Source of the DNA: Gimesia aquarii
Lineage (GTDB): Bacteria > Planctomycetota > Planctomycetia > Planctomycetales > Planctomycetaceae
Assembly: GCF_007748175.1 (NCBI RefSeq)
Contig: NZ_CP037422.1
Coordinates: 6,650,334 to 6,714,333 of the forward strand
Direction of reading: 5' to 3'
Length of the DNA: 64,000 nt
Positions 18,187-27,283 of this stretch are shown piece by piece. The first letter of the stretch is position 1, and the number at the start of each line of letters is the position of its first letter. The position numbers were made by a program, and so were the translations under genes. Below the pieces are notes generated by a model, which was not told the origin of the DNA, did no database searches, and saw only the letters and a program-made list of their open reading frames with translations.

Positions 18187-19479
18187 ATGGGCATATTTCA
18201 ATTCATACGCCGGCTCCTGTTTGGTTCATCACCAAGTAGACCAATTGCGCCTGCAGATACCCATTCAGCCCTGAAACAAATTAAGCCTTCTCGGCCACGT
18301 CGCAAACCACGTCTACAACCACTGCGATTTAACAAAAAGAAAAATCGCGATTCACCTGACATGGTTGATGTATCACCGTTGCCGTATAAGCTTGCACGCC
18401 CGTATGAACTGCTGCGATACCGATCACAATCTGATCATTATCTTGATATGACTCAAGATGTGGATCATCAAAAACTAAGACAATACCATCTACCCGCGTT
18501 TTCTACACCCGAAGAAATTGCAAACTGGCTCGAATACCCTCTCGGAAAACTGGCATGGCTAACTCACCGATTTAATCAAGCTGATCGACCGGATGATGTG
18601 AATGAATCGCATTATACTTATCATTGGCTTCCAAAACGGAATGGCTATCGGCTAATTGAATCCCCGAAACCCTTTATGAAAATGGCTCAACAACAGATTT
18701 TACAAGACATACTCAATAAAATCCCAGCGCATCCAACTGCACATGGATTCGTCACCGGCCATTCTCAGGTGACCAATGCAGTACCTCATACAGGCAAACG
18801 TGTGGTAGTGAAATTTGACCTGGAAAACTTTTATGCCAGTGTCAAATTCTCTCGCGTCATTTCCATCTATCGCAGTGTTGGCTACTGTCGTGAAGCTGCG
18901 ATTTGGCTCGCGCGGCTGACGACGACTGCCATTCCCATGAGCATGCCTTTTCCTGATGGAAGTTTGCGACCACTATATCCTTATCTCTCTCGCCATCTTC
19001 CGCAAGGCGCACCAACATCCCCTGCACTGGCGAATCTGTCTGCATTTTCCCTGGACGTCAGGCTCTCAGGTTTAGCGCGATCGTTTGATGCAGAATACAC
19101 ACGCTATGCCGACGATTTAACCTTTTCCGGTTCCGACCAATTTTTGCGTTCTCTGCGTGTCTTTATTCCACTGGTGGAGCAAATCATTCGGTCAGAACGA
19201 TTTCAGGTCAATCAATCGAAACGACGCATCCTCCGAAATAACCAACAACAAAAAGTGACTGGCGTTGTTGTGAATGAACACACGAATGTGCCGCGCAAAG
19301 AATTCGATCTGTTGAAAGCGATCCTCACGAATTGCATTCGAAAGGGGCCTGCCAGCCAAAACCGGGAAGGTCACCCCGATTTCGCCAGTCATCTCCGAGG
19401 ACGCGTGGCCTATGTTCAACAACTGAACCCAAATCGTGGCCAACGTTTACTCCAGCTTTATCAGCAAATCCGCTGGTAA
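18187..19479 (+). CDS. Retron-type reverse transcriptase
   Basis: A 430-residue reverse transcriptase that starts at ATG 18187, with AGGG 8 bases before. The polymerase motifs are complete: motif A FDLENFY (D211), motif B LPQGAPTSP (271-279) and catalytic YADD (307-310). Retron-specific signatures are also present: region X NAVPH (197-201, NAxxH) and region Y VTG (357-359). The end carries HLRGRVAYVQQLNP, usual for the thumb of retron enzymes. The first ~100 residues are an extension, basic at 31-52, not found in short enzymes such as that of Ec86; length and the TRYADDLTFS context recall myxobacterial retron enzymes. Maturase, HNH and CRISPR domains are absent, arguing against a group II intron or Cas1-linked enzyme. 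It makes msDNA from the RNA just upstream. Confidence 0.93.
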   Translation: MGIFQFIRRLLFGSSPSRPIAPADTHSALKQIKPSRPRRKPRLQPLRFNKKKNRDSPDMVDVSPLPYKLARPYELLRYRSQSDHYLDMTQDVDHQKLRQYHLPAFSTPEEIANWLEYPLGKLAWLTHRFNQADRPDDVNESHYTYHWLPKRNGYRLIESPKPFMKMAQQQILQDILNKIPAHPTAHGFVTGHSQVTNAVPHTGKRVVVKFDLENFYASVKFSRVISIYRSVGYCREAAIWLARLTTTAIPMSMPFPDGSLRPLYPYLSRHLPQGAPTSPALANLSAFSLDVRLSGLARSFDAEYTRYADDLTFSGSDQFLRSLRVFIPLVEQIIRSERFQVNQSKRRILRNNQQQKVTGVVVNEHTNVPRKEFDLLKAILTNCIRKGPASQNREGHPDFASHLRGRVAYVQQLNPNRGQRLLQLYQQIRW

Positions 19480-19654
19480 TTTCACTACATGAATTTGCCT
19501 TGGTATGTTGGCTCTGATTGATGCATAATAGGTATTCTACTACCCTTCTTGCTGGAAAAAACTGTGATTGTTTAATCCCAATTTAATTGGAATCCGTTTT
19601 ATACACTAATAAGTCATTTTCATGCCATACTCTCACAAAATGTAAGGAATTATT

Positions 19655-20422
19655 GTGGGTGGATTTTTAAATTACCTGGTAAAACCGCTGTTAAAACCAT
19701 TAACGCGTTTTATTGTCGGGCTTATTGCGATCCCGATTTTTCATCTGATCCTTAACAAGGTTATTCGTGTTCAGGAATTAGATGCAGAATTGGAAAAGGA
19801 TCTCGAACAATGGTTTCGCGGTTCTTTGTTACTTCTGGTAGCGACAGTGAATATGGAAGCAGCTCTGTTTGCCTGGGTACCTGACCTATTTGACAAGGTC
19901 TCCCCAAGCCTACAGGGAATCGAGAGTATAATACTGACAGGATTTAGGATCTTGCTGGCTATTAGTGTGATTGAAGCCATGCCCGATCAGGAATTATTTT
20001 CAATCATTCACCCTGGTCCCCCCAAGCTATTGTTATCAAAAAAATATGGCATTTTCCGGGAACTGAGAGAAAAATGGCGAGCCATTCTGAAGGGGGTTGT
20101 GTGCCAGCATATCAATCGCTCCTCCCCTGTATTTGCGATTTTGTCAGCAATCATCCCCGACATGATAGGTTGGGTCTGTTATGGAATAGCGATTACACAA
20201 TACTTGATTATCGGCTTAGTCACTTCGCGTGATCGTGCGCTGGATGTGCTCTCAGAGTTTGACCGTCAGGTGAATATTCGCCGTCGTGAACTAATTGAAG
20301 AATTTGATTTGAGCGATAAAGAAGTCAAATCAGTAGATCGTAGGAGATGTGAGGAAGAAGCAGAACAAAATGCGCTTTCCCTAGATCCGGCGGAAGGAGA
20401 TGACCCCAAAGTGTCTGCTTGA
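19655..20422 (+). CDS. Multi-spanning membrane protein of unknown function, downstream of retron RT
   Basis: A 255-residue protein starting with GTG 19655, with AAGGA about 9 bases before. Hydrophobic helices are visible at about residues 17-35, 57-76, 90-107 and 158-188, with a conserved-looking HPGPPKLLL loop (119-127) and a charged C-terminal tail (190-255) that is probably cytoplasmic. I do not recognise the family. It follows the retron reverse transcriptase by 175 bp on the same strand and stops 15 bp from the convergent topA gene. It may be a retron partner, since several retron effectors are small membrane proteins, or an unrelated resident protein. Its orderly sequence with no low complexity suggests a conserved cellular protein, which argues somewhat against the first option. 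Confidence 0.7.
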   Translation: MGGFLNYLVKPLLKPLTRFIVGLIAIPIFHLILNKVIRVQELDAELEKDLEQWFRGSLLLLVATVNMEAALFAWVPDLFDKVSPSLQGIESIILTGFRILLAISVIEAMPDQELFSIIHPGPPKLLLSKKYGIFRELREKWRAILKGVVCQHINRSSPVFAILSAIIPDMIGWVCYGIAITQYLIIGLVTSRDRALDVLSEFDRQVNIRRRELIEEFDLSDKEVKSVDRRRCEEEAEQNALSLDPAEGDDPKVSA

Positions 20423-20436
20423 CCTGAATCAGCCGT

Positions 20437-23181
20437 CTATTCTTCAGCAGTTTTTTTCTTGGCGGATTTCTTCTTAGCTGCTTTTTTCGTTGTCTTCTTT
20501 TTGGCGGCTGCTTTTTTCGTGGTTTTCTTCGCAGCTGCTTTCGCTTTCTTGGCAGGTGTTTTCTTTGCGGCTGTTTTTTTCGCCTTGGTCCCCGCTGATT
20601 TCTTAGTTGTCTTTTTCTTGGCGGCCTTCTTCTTTGTACCTTTTTTGGCTGCTTTCGCTTCCAACCATTCGAGCGCCTGTTCTAGCACCACATTTTCAAC
20701 TTCGTACCCTTTGGGAATGGTCGCATTGATTTTGCCATGTTTTACATAAGGCCCGTAGCGACCATCAAAAATGGCAACCGTTTCTTCGTCTTCCGGATGT
20801 TTTCCTAATTCACGAATGGGTGTCGGTGCACTTCGTTGACGCGCCTGCTTTAAGAGTTCTACAGCACGAGGTAACTCAATCGTCAGAATGTCATCATCCT
20901 TCGTCAGAGATTTGTAGACCTTGTCGTGCAAGACATAGGGACCGAAGCGACCAATGCCCGCGTTGACTTTCTTTCCTGTTTCGGGATGCTCACCCAAAAA
21001 ACGTGGCAGACTCAAGTATTTGAGCGCCTCTTCCAGACCGATCGTGTCCGGGTCGACCGTCTTGGGAATACTGACGCGTTTTGGTTTTGGTCCATCTTCA
21101 ATCACATCCCCCAATTGCAGGTAGGGACCAAAAGGACCAAATAACTTGTAAATGGGCGTGTTTTCTTCAGGATGCATCCCGAGTGACTTCGGCCCTTCAC
21201 TTTTCTGGCGAATGAGTTTTTCTGCAAGTTCATTGGTGAGATCTGCTGGTGCGATATTGTCGGGAATCGAAGCAGAAACAGGTTCTTCTTCTGCACCGTC
21301 AGTGACATACGGCCCATAACGACCGACGCGCACTGCCGACTCAATCCCTTCTAAATTAAGCGTACAGATTTCCCGCGCATCGATTGTTTCTTCCTTGGAT
21401 TTGACCTGCTCATCGAGGCCTTCTTTTCCTCGGTAGAATTGGTTCAAATACGGTAACCGATCCCCTTCGCCGACGGCGATATCGTCTAATTCCTGCTCCA
21501 TGGCGGCCGTAAATTGCAGGTCCACCAGATTGGGGAAGAACTGTTCCAGTAAGCGAGTGACTGCCAGTGCGGTAAATGTGGGCACAAGTTGGCTACCTGA
21601 CTTTTTCACATAGCCGCGGTCCTGAATGGTCCCGATGATGGAAGCGTACGTACTCGGTCGTCCCACCCCTTCACTCTCCAATTTCCGCACGATAGTCGCT
21701 TCTGTATAGCGCGCGGGGGGTTTTGTTTCGTGCTTGAGGGGATCAACCTGGTTGGTTTCGAGGGCCTGATTTTCCTCCAGCGGTGGCAGCATCGATTCAC
21801 TGTCGTCCAAAGCGGCTTCCGGATCGTCAACCCCTTCAACGTAGGCACGGAAGAAGCCAGGAAATTCCACATGGCGTCCTGTGGCACGAAACTCAGCATT
21901 ATCGGCGGTGATGGTCACTGTTTGAAAACGCAGCTTGGCTTCTTCCATCTGTGTGGCCATCGTCCGTTTCCAGATCATTGCATACAGTTTGGCTTGTTGT
22001 CCCTTTAGTCCGATCTCTTCTGCCGTTTTCATCGACTTGCCAGCGGGTCGAATCGCCTCGTGTGCTTCCTGGGCGCCCTTGGACTTCGTATCAAATCGGC
22101 GTATCTCCGGGTTGAGGTAATCTTTGCCATATAAATCTTCAATCCGATCTCGCGATGCAGAAATCGCTTCATTCGAGAGATTCACGCTGTCAGTACGCAT
22201 ATAAGTAATGTGGCCATCTTCGTATAAACGCTGAGCAACCTGCATCGTTTCACGGGCCGACATGTTTAACTTGCGGTTCCCCTCCTGTTGCAACGTGCTG
22301 GTAGTAAACGGCGCAGGGGGCTTGCGTGACTGCAGTCGTTGTTCGACTGAAGTGACAGTCCAATCAGACTTTTTGACACGTTCGAGCAATTCGTCTGCCT
22401 GCTGCTCATTCAACAACAACACATCCGCATCGGTCTTCAGCTTGCCTGTGGACTCGTCGAAATCTTTACCGCTGGCAACTTTTTTGCCTCCGACCGCTGA
22501 GAGCATCGATTCAAATTCGGCTCCATCAGAAGTCTTTAATAATGCCTTCAAGTCCCAATAGGTACCACTTCGAAAAGCAAGTCGTTCCAGCTCCCGCTGG
22601 ACCAGAATTCGGACCGCGACAGACTGCACACGCCCAGCAGAGAGTCCACGGGCAACTTTTTTCCAAAGTAGGGGGCTTAATGTAAATCCATACAAACGGT
22701 CCAGTACACGTCGCGTCTCCTGGGCAGAGACCAGATTCAAATCAAGTTCCCGCGGATTAGCAATCGCTTCCTGAATGGCATCTTCTGTGATTTCAGAGAA
22801 AACCATGCGTTTTACGGGTACTTTTGGTTTCAATAGCTCAGTCAGATGCCAACCGATACTTTCACCTTCACGGTCTTCGTCAGTCGCAAGAATGAGCTCT
22901 TCGGCATCCTTTAGCGCGTCTTTGAGTTCCTTTACCGTCTTTTTCTTCTCTTTGGGTACCAGATAATAAGGCTCAAATTCTGACTCGGTATTGACCCCCA
23001 AGGTAGCCCATTTGTGCTTTTTCTTGAATTCGGAAGGAACATCAGAAGCCTTTGCAGGCAAATCACGTACGTGCCCCATACTGGCCAGGACCCGATACTT
23101 ACTGCCTAAATAGCCACCGATTTTCTTGGCTTTGGCCGGTGATTCAACAATCACCAATGCTTTCAGCTTTTTCTTTGCCAC
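20437..23181 (-). CDS. topA: DNA topoisomerase I with Lys/Ala-rich C-terminal tail
   Basis: A 914-residue type IA topoisomerase that relaxes negatively supercoiled DNA. The N-terminal Toprim domain contains VIVESPAKAKKI (10-21) and the acidic TDEDREGE (100-107); the active-site tyrosine is Tyr327 in HITYMRTDS. The C-terminal part has at least four topoisomerase C-terminal repeats (GRYGPYV, GPFGPYL, GRFGPYV, GRYGPYV) instead of the four-cysteine zinc fingers of E. coli TopA. The last ~73 residues are almost only Lys, Ala and Thr (AAKKKTTKK type units), resembling histone H1-like tails and probably raising DNA affinity or processivity. It is convergent with the membrane-protein gene upstream in the window. 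Confidence 0.97.
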   Translation of the reverse strand: MAKKKLKALVIVESPAKAKKIGGYLGSKYRVLASMGHVRDLPAKASDVPSEFKKKHKWATLGVNTESEFEPYYLVPKEKKKTVKELKDALKDAEELILATDEDREGESIGWHLTELLKPKVPVKRMVFSEITEDAIQEAIANPRELDLNLVSAQETRRVLDRLYGFTLSPLLWKKVARGLSAGRVQSVAVRILVQRELERLAFRSGTYWDLKALLKTSDGAEFESMLSAVGGKKVASGKDFDESTGKLKTDADVLLLNEQQADELLERVKKSDWTVTSVEQRLQSRKPPAPFTTSTLQQEGNRKLNMSARETMQVAQRLYEDGHITYMRTDSVNLSNEAISASRDRIEDLYGKDYLNPEIRRFDTKSKGAQEAHEAIRPAGKSMKTAEEIGLKGQQAKLYAMIWKRTMATQMEEAKLRFQTVTITADNAEFRATGRHVEFPGFFRAYVEGVDDPEAALDDSESMLPPLEENQALETNQVDPLKHETKPPARYTEATIVRKLESEGVGRPSTYASIIGTIQDRGYVKKSGSQLVPTFTALAVTRLLEQFFPNLVDLQFTAAMEQELDDIAVGEGDRLPYLNQFYRGKEGLDEQVKSKEETIDAREICTLNLEGIESAVRVGRYGPYVTDGAEEEPVSASIPDNIAPADLTNELAEKLIRQKSEGPKSLGMHPEENTPIYKLFGPFGPYLQLGDVIEDGPKPKRVSIPKTVDPDTIGLEEALKYLSLPRFLGEHPETGKKVNAGIGRFGPYVLHDKVYKSLTKDDDILTIELPRAVELLKQARQRSAPTPIRELGKHPEDEETVAIFDGRYGPYVKHGKINATIPKGYEVENVVLEQALEWLEAKAAKKGTKKKAAKKKTTKKSAGTKAKKTAAKKTPAKKAKAAAKKTTKKAAAKKKTTKKAAKKKSAKKKTAEE

Positions 23182-23612
23182 CAGACCTGCCCTTCCTGAG
23201 AAACCGGCGTAAACCTTGTCACCAATGTAATCTTGGATACAATACGCGGCTTAATTTCTGCCATTATTTTCTTACTTTGAGATCTTTAGCCGGATCAGAT
23301 TGATACTTTATCTCGGCAATCCATAACCGCCACAAAACTCTCTGTCAAGCCTGTATTTATTTTTTCATCCCTAATGTGCTCTCAGAATGAGGTACTTTTT
23401 GCCTTAAGATCAGCCAGGAAACAACAGGATTCTTTGAGAGAAGACTTTCACGAATGGCCCGAATAAATTACAACACATAAAATAAACAGAAAACTCTTTT
23501 CTAATTTGAAGATACGAAAAGTAGTGATCTCGTCAATCAGACATGGTTGCAGTCAAATTTTCACTACCAAAATTCGATTTCATTCGACTTGCAGACTGAA
23601 GAAGGAAACAGA
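23182..23612. other. Divergent promoter region of topA and the SurA-N-like gene
   Basis: About 430 bp with no convincing gene. It must contain the promoters of topA and of the divergent membrane-protein gene; I see no clear consensus boxes or long inverted repeat. Confidence 0.5.
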
Positions 23613-26009
23613 ATGGCCTCGCCACTGGAATTGTTTCGTAAAAAACAAAAAGTGTTAATGGTTCCGCTCACCATCCTGGCAATGTTCGCATTTATCGTCA
23701 TGGACCAGTTGAAACCTGAGCAATTTCCACCGATTTTAGGAATGCTGGTCTTTGGCGCCCTATTCTGGTACCTGGGAAAAGATCGCGGCAAGGGAACGTT
23801 ATTCGCTGTCATTGGTATCATTATTGGCTTCTTTTTGGGCTATGCTTATATGCCCCGACCTGGTGCTGCGATGGTTGTGACCACTACGGCAGGTGACATC
23901 GACCAACGGGAATTTCAGGAACTCATCAGGAATCGACAAATTGCGAATCAGTTCATTGTCAGGACTTACTTTGAGTCATTGACCGAGGAAGAACGACAGC
24001 GTGCTCAACCGCCACGCGGATATATGTTTGGTTTTGGTCGGGATACAGAAGATGACATCATTCTGGAATTCCTGTTCCGCAAAGAAGCTGACAAAATGAA
24101 TCTCATCGTTTCTGACGATGCAGTGACTCAATATATTTCACGCTATACCAATAATAAACTCAGCAGTGAATCCTTTCAGAAAACCTGCCTAAGCATGGGG
24201 ATAACGGAAGGGCAGATCTATACGATTTTCAAAGATCAACTCAAAGCACGTCTCGTATTTCGGTTACTCATGCCTGAAGTTTCGCTGACTCCCGATCAAT
24301 ACTGGAACTTCTACAAAAAGTTCAACGTGCGCGAAGAATTAGAAGTGGTCGCGTTACCAGTCAAAGACTTTGAAGATCAGGTCCCTGCCCCTACGGAAGC
24401 AGAAAAACAAGAATTCTTTGAGAAATACAAGGCGGTTTTCCCCAATGAAACAGGCCCCGGATCTCCGGGATTGCGTCAACCACAAAAAGTGGAAGTAGAA
24501 TATTTAATGGCCGACTATGAAGAGACTGAAAAGTTGGTCCCCCCTGTAACTGAAGAGGAAATCACCGCTTTTTATGAAGTGAATAAAGAGCGGCTGTATA
24601 AGAACAATCCGATTCCGGATATGCCTGACATGGAAGCGCCCTCTGCACCAGACCAACCAATCGAAGCAGTGAAACCAGTCAACGATGATCAGAAATCAAC
24701 GAAAGAAACGACACCCTCATCTAAAGCAGATAAAGAACCCTCAAAAGAAACCAAACCCAAAGACCCCACGCCCCAAAATGCGACAGAAAAGAAAGAAGAA
24801 TCGAGCGCGCTTGATTCCGATCTCACCACATTTGTTTCTCTATTAGATGAAAAGCCCTCAGAAAAACCTACGGTCGCAACGAAACCTAATACACCGCCTG
24901 TTGAGGATAAGAAAAAAAATCCTACGACAGCTCCAGCACCACTCGAACCTTATCGTCCACTAGACGACGATTTAAAAAGTGAAATTCGTGATCAATTATT
25001 AAGAGAACGTACTCTCGCTCTGATGAAGGAAAAAATTGCGGCTGCTGTGATCTTCATGAACGATCTTAGCTACCTCATTAATAGCCCTGCGGAAGGTACA
25101 ACACCGCCCACACCAAAAGAAATTACAGAAAAACTGAAAGCTTATGCGGCCAAACACCAGTTGATCTACAACATTACTCCTCTGATGTCGGCTCAGCAAA
25201 TTGAAGAGTCTGAAAAATATCCACTGGGAACGGCAAAAGAACCCAGCCTCAATCAATTTACTGCGCAACCCAGAACCGTCATTGAACAATTGTTTGAGAC
25301 ACCCCTTGAGTTGCTTTACACGACCTATGAAGCAGAAGACTCATTTTCAAGTGCATTAATTGCTTACTGGAAAGTGAAACATGTTGATGCCACGATTCCA
25401 AAATTTTCTGACCCGGAAACCCAGGAATCGATTACTCAGCAATTAAAAATAGAAGGTGCCCGCCCGATTGCCACAAAACGGGCAGAAGAACTGAAAAAGT
25501 TAATTACCGATGCCGGTGATAAAGAAATGGCCGAAGCGCTCAAAGGTCAAACAATAACTGGTCAAAAAGAAGGAGAAGAACTCTTAACTCAAACGACTGA
25601 GTCATTCAGCTGGATGCGAACTTCCACTGCTGGAGCCAGTAATCCGTTTTCAATGCCTCGTCCCGAGTTATCCAGTATTAGCGCCATTGATGGTGCCGGG
25701 AATGAATTTATGGAACAGGTATTCGATAACATGGATAACGGTGATGTAGCAGTCGTCATGAATGCAGACAAATCAATCTGCTACGTGGTAAAAGTAATGA
25801 ATCGTATCCCTTCGACTTCGGGCGGGCTCACTGCCATGTACCAGGAATTTCTAAAAACAGACTTATTCTTCTTTTTCTCTCCTTATCTCCCACTAGCTCA
25901 GATGGAACAACAGCAGACTAACTACGAATGGAGCCGTGGCATTGAAGAAAAATATCAGGTTCAGAAATTCTTTGAGCAGGTGGAAGGACCTGAAGAAAAC
26001 GTCGAATAA
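23613..26009 (+). CDS. Membrane-anchored SurA-N/PpiD-like protein
   Basis: A 798-residue protein from ATG 23613, preceded by GAAGGAAAC; a further-upstream TTG in frame lacks support. Three transmembrane helices are packed in the first ~85 residues (LTILAMFAFIVM, ILGMLVFGALFWYL, FAVIGIIIGFFLGYAY). The following region (VVTTTAGDIDQREFQELIRNRQIANQFI and the helical EFLFRKEADKMNLIVSDDAV) matches the SurA N-terminal chaperone fold found in PpiD and planctomycete homologues. A Pro/Lys/Thr/Glu-rich linker spans about residues 340-445. A parvulin isomerase domain is not clearly recognisable in the rest. The likely role is periplasmic folding or quality control from the inner membrane. A possible terminator hairpin follows at 26034-26068. 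Confidence 0.72.
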   Translation: MASPLELFRKKQKVLMVPLTILAMFAFIVMDQLKPEQFPPILGMLVFGALFWYLGKDRGKGTLFAVIGIIIGFFLGYAYMPRPGAAMVVTTTAGDIDQREFQELIRNRQIANQFIVRTYFESLTEEERQRAQPPRGYMFGFGRDTEDDIILEFLFRKEADKMNLIVSDDAVTQYISRYTNNKLSSESFQKTCLSMGITEGQIYTIFKDQLKARLVFRLLMPEVSLTPDQYWNFYKKFNVREELEVVALPVKDFEDQVPAPTEAEKQEFFEKYKAVFPNETGPGSPGLRQPQKVEVEYLMADYEETEKLVPPVTEEEITAFYEVNKERLYKNNPIPDMPDMEAPSAPDQPIEAVKPVNDDQKSTKETTPSSKADKEPSKETKPKDPTPQNATEKKEESSALDSDLTTFVSLLDEKPSEKPTVATKPNTPPVEDKKKNPTTAPAPLEPYRPLDDDLKSEIRDQLLRERTLALMKEKIAAAVIFMNDLSYLINSPAEGTTPPTPKEITEKLKAYAAKHQLIYNITPLMSAQQIEESEKYPLGTAKEPSLNQFTAQPRTVIEQLFETPLELLYTTYEAEDSFSSALIAYWKVKHVDATIPKFSDPETQESITQQLKIEGARPIATKRAEELKKLITDAGDKEMAEALKGQTITGQKEGEELLTQTTESFSWMRTSTAGASNPFSMPRPELSSISAIDGAGNEFMEQVFDNMDNGDVAVVMNADKSICYVVKVMNRIPSTSGGLTAMYQEFLKTDLFFFFSPYLPLAQMEQQQTNYEWSRGIEEKYQVQKFFEQVEGPEENVE

Positions 26010-26459
26010 ATTCTAATTTTTTGCTAACAGAAAAAGGGTTGCCTCCGTATTGATAGGCGTATGCCCTTAATTTCCGACGTTTTGATTTTTAGATTTATGA
26101 GAAACTATTTTTCAAAAATCACCAGCGAAAAGACTGGACATCATGAAATTTGTATATTAATCATATAGGAAACCGCTGGTCGTATTTCATTGAAAATAGA
26201 CCATAGGTAGTCAAAGAGACTTATCAGTTTTTTTGATTTATGATTTTTTAAACAAAAGAAATTCAGTTAAGTCAAAACGTAGACTCCCTCTTACGTTGTG
26301 TTTTTAACGCTATCAAGTTAAAAATGGACAAGTTCGGTAAATTTACCATGCCATCCTCACTGGCTACGAATCGAAGACTTTTGAGTTTCAACGAAACCCT
26401 AAACATAGACTTATTCTGTTGAATCAACCCACAAGACAATCATCGGGAGTATTATTGCA
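26010..26459. other. Non-coding stretch before the ABC exporter operon
   Basis: About 450 bp without a gene. Apart from a possible terminator near its start (26034-26068) and the promoter of the ABC operon, which I cannot place, nothing is seen. Confidence 0.5.
26034..26068 (+). terminator. Weak terminator candidate
   Basis: AAGGG pairs with CCCTT and, inside, GCCT with AGGC, 24 bp after the stop codon of the preceding gene. The stem is interrupted and the following T-run is imperfect. Confidence 0.35.
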
Positions 26460-27227
26460 ATGTCGGAACAGGTTCAGCAATCTCCTGCAGAACAGTCAAA
26501 CAGTTCAGCTCAGGAGATGATGATCGAATCCATTGGATTGAGCAAATTCTATGGTCAGTTCACTGCAACAAAAGATGTCACATTTTCTGTCCCCCGCGGT
26601 CAGGTGGCCGCCTTCCTCGGTCCCAATGGCGCGGGCAAATCAACCACAATGAAACTGCTCTCGGGCTTTCTTTCTCCCAGTGAAGGTCACGCGCGCGTGG
26701 GTGGTTTTGACGTGAGTACGCATCGGATTGAGGCCAGTCAGAAACTGGGCTACCTTCCAGAAAATGGACCACTTTATGAAGAAATGACACCTCGAGGCTT
26801 TTTGAAGTATGCCGGAGGTGTGCGAGGTATGTCAAAAGCGGAACTCAGTAACAGGCTAGAGTTCGTGATGGATAAATGCGACTTGAGCAGCGTCTGGAAG
26901 AAACCCATTCGGAAATTGTCGCGTGGTTTTCGACAACGCGTAGGCATGGCACAAGCATTACTGCATGACCCGGATATCTTAATATTGGATGAACCAACGA
27001 GTGGACTCGATCCGAATCAGAATCAGTCAGTGCGCGATTTGATCCGCAGCCTGGGAAAAACAAAAACGATTCTGCTTTCCACACATATTCTCCAGGAAGT
27101 GAAAGCTGTCTGTAGTCGTGTAATTCTGATTAATCAGGGCTCCATTGTTTTTGATGGATCTGTATCAGACCTCGGTGGCAGTCAGGATGATATGGAAACC
27201 AGCTTCCACAAATTGACACACGCGTAA
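26460..27227 (+). CDS. ABC transporter ATP-binding protein (Gld/ABC-2 type)
   Basis: A 255-residue ABC ATPase with every nucleotide-binding motif: Walker A GPNGAGKS (54-61), signature LSRGFRQR (153-160), Walker B ILILDEP (173-179), D-loop SGLDP and switch His in LLSTHILQE. It belongs to the ABC-2 subgroup that drives exporters such as GldA, NosF and CcmA-like proteins. About 56 bp later comes the gene for a permease fused to a GldG domain, then a DUF4340 gene, so the three form one exporter operon. An extended Gln/Ser-rich N-terminus of ~22 residues precedes the ATPase core. The substrate is unknown. Confidence 0.93.
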   Translation: MSEQVQQSPAEQSNSSAQEMMIESIGLSKFYGQFTATKDVTFSVPRGQVAAFLGPNGAGKSTTMKLLSGFLSPSEGHARVGGFDVSTHRIEASQKLGYLPENGPLYEEMTPRGFLKYAGGVRGMSKAELSNRLEFVMDKCDLSSVWKKPIRKLSRGFRQRVGMAQALLHDPDILILDEPTSGLDPNQNQSVRDLIRSLGKTKTILLSTHILQEVKAVCSRVILINQGSIVFDGSVSDLGGSQDDMETSFHKLTHA

Positions 27228-27283
27228 ACTCTAAACCGATTCATTCTAATTCATGATAAAGCTGACGTAAGGACCCTTCTATT

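Noticed and set aside
18187-19479. Group II intron or diversity-generating reverse transcriptase
   Set aside because: No maturase or HNH domain, no intron RNA boundaries, no template/variable repeat pair or target gene seen; the NAxxH and VTG motifs and upstream msr-msd RNA favour a retron.
20459-20749. Phe/Ala/Val-rich open frame on the plus strand resembling a membrane protein
   Set aside because: It is the antisense of the Lys/Ala-rich TopA tail; the apparent hydrophobicity comes from reading AAG/AAA codons backwards.
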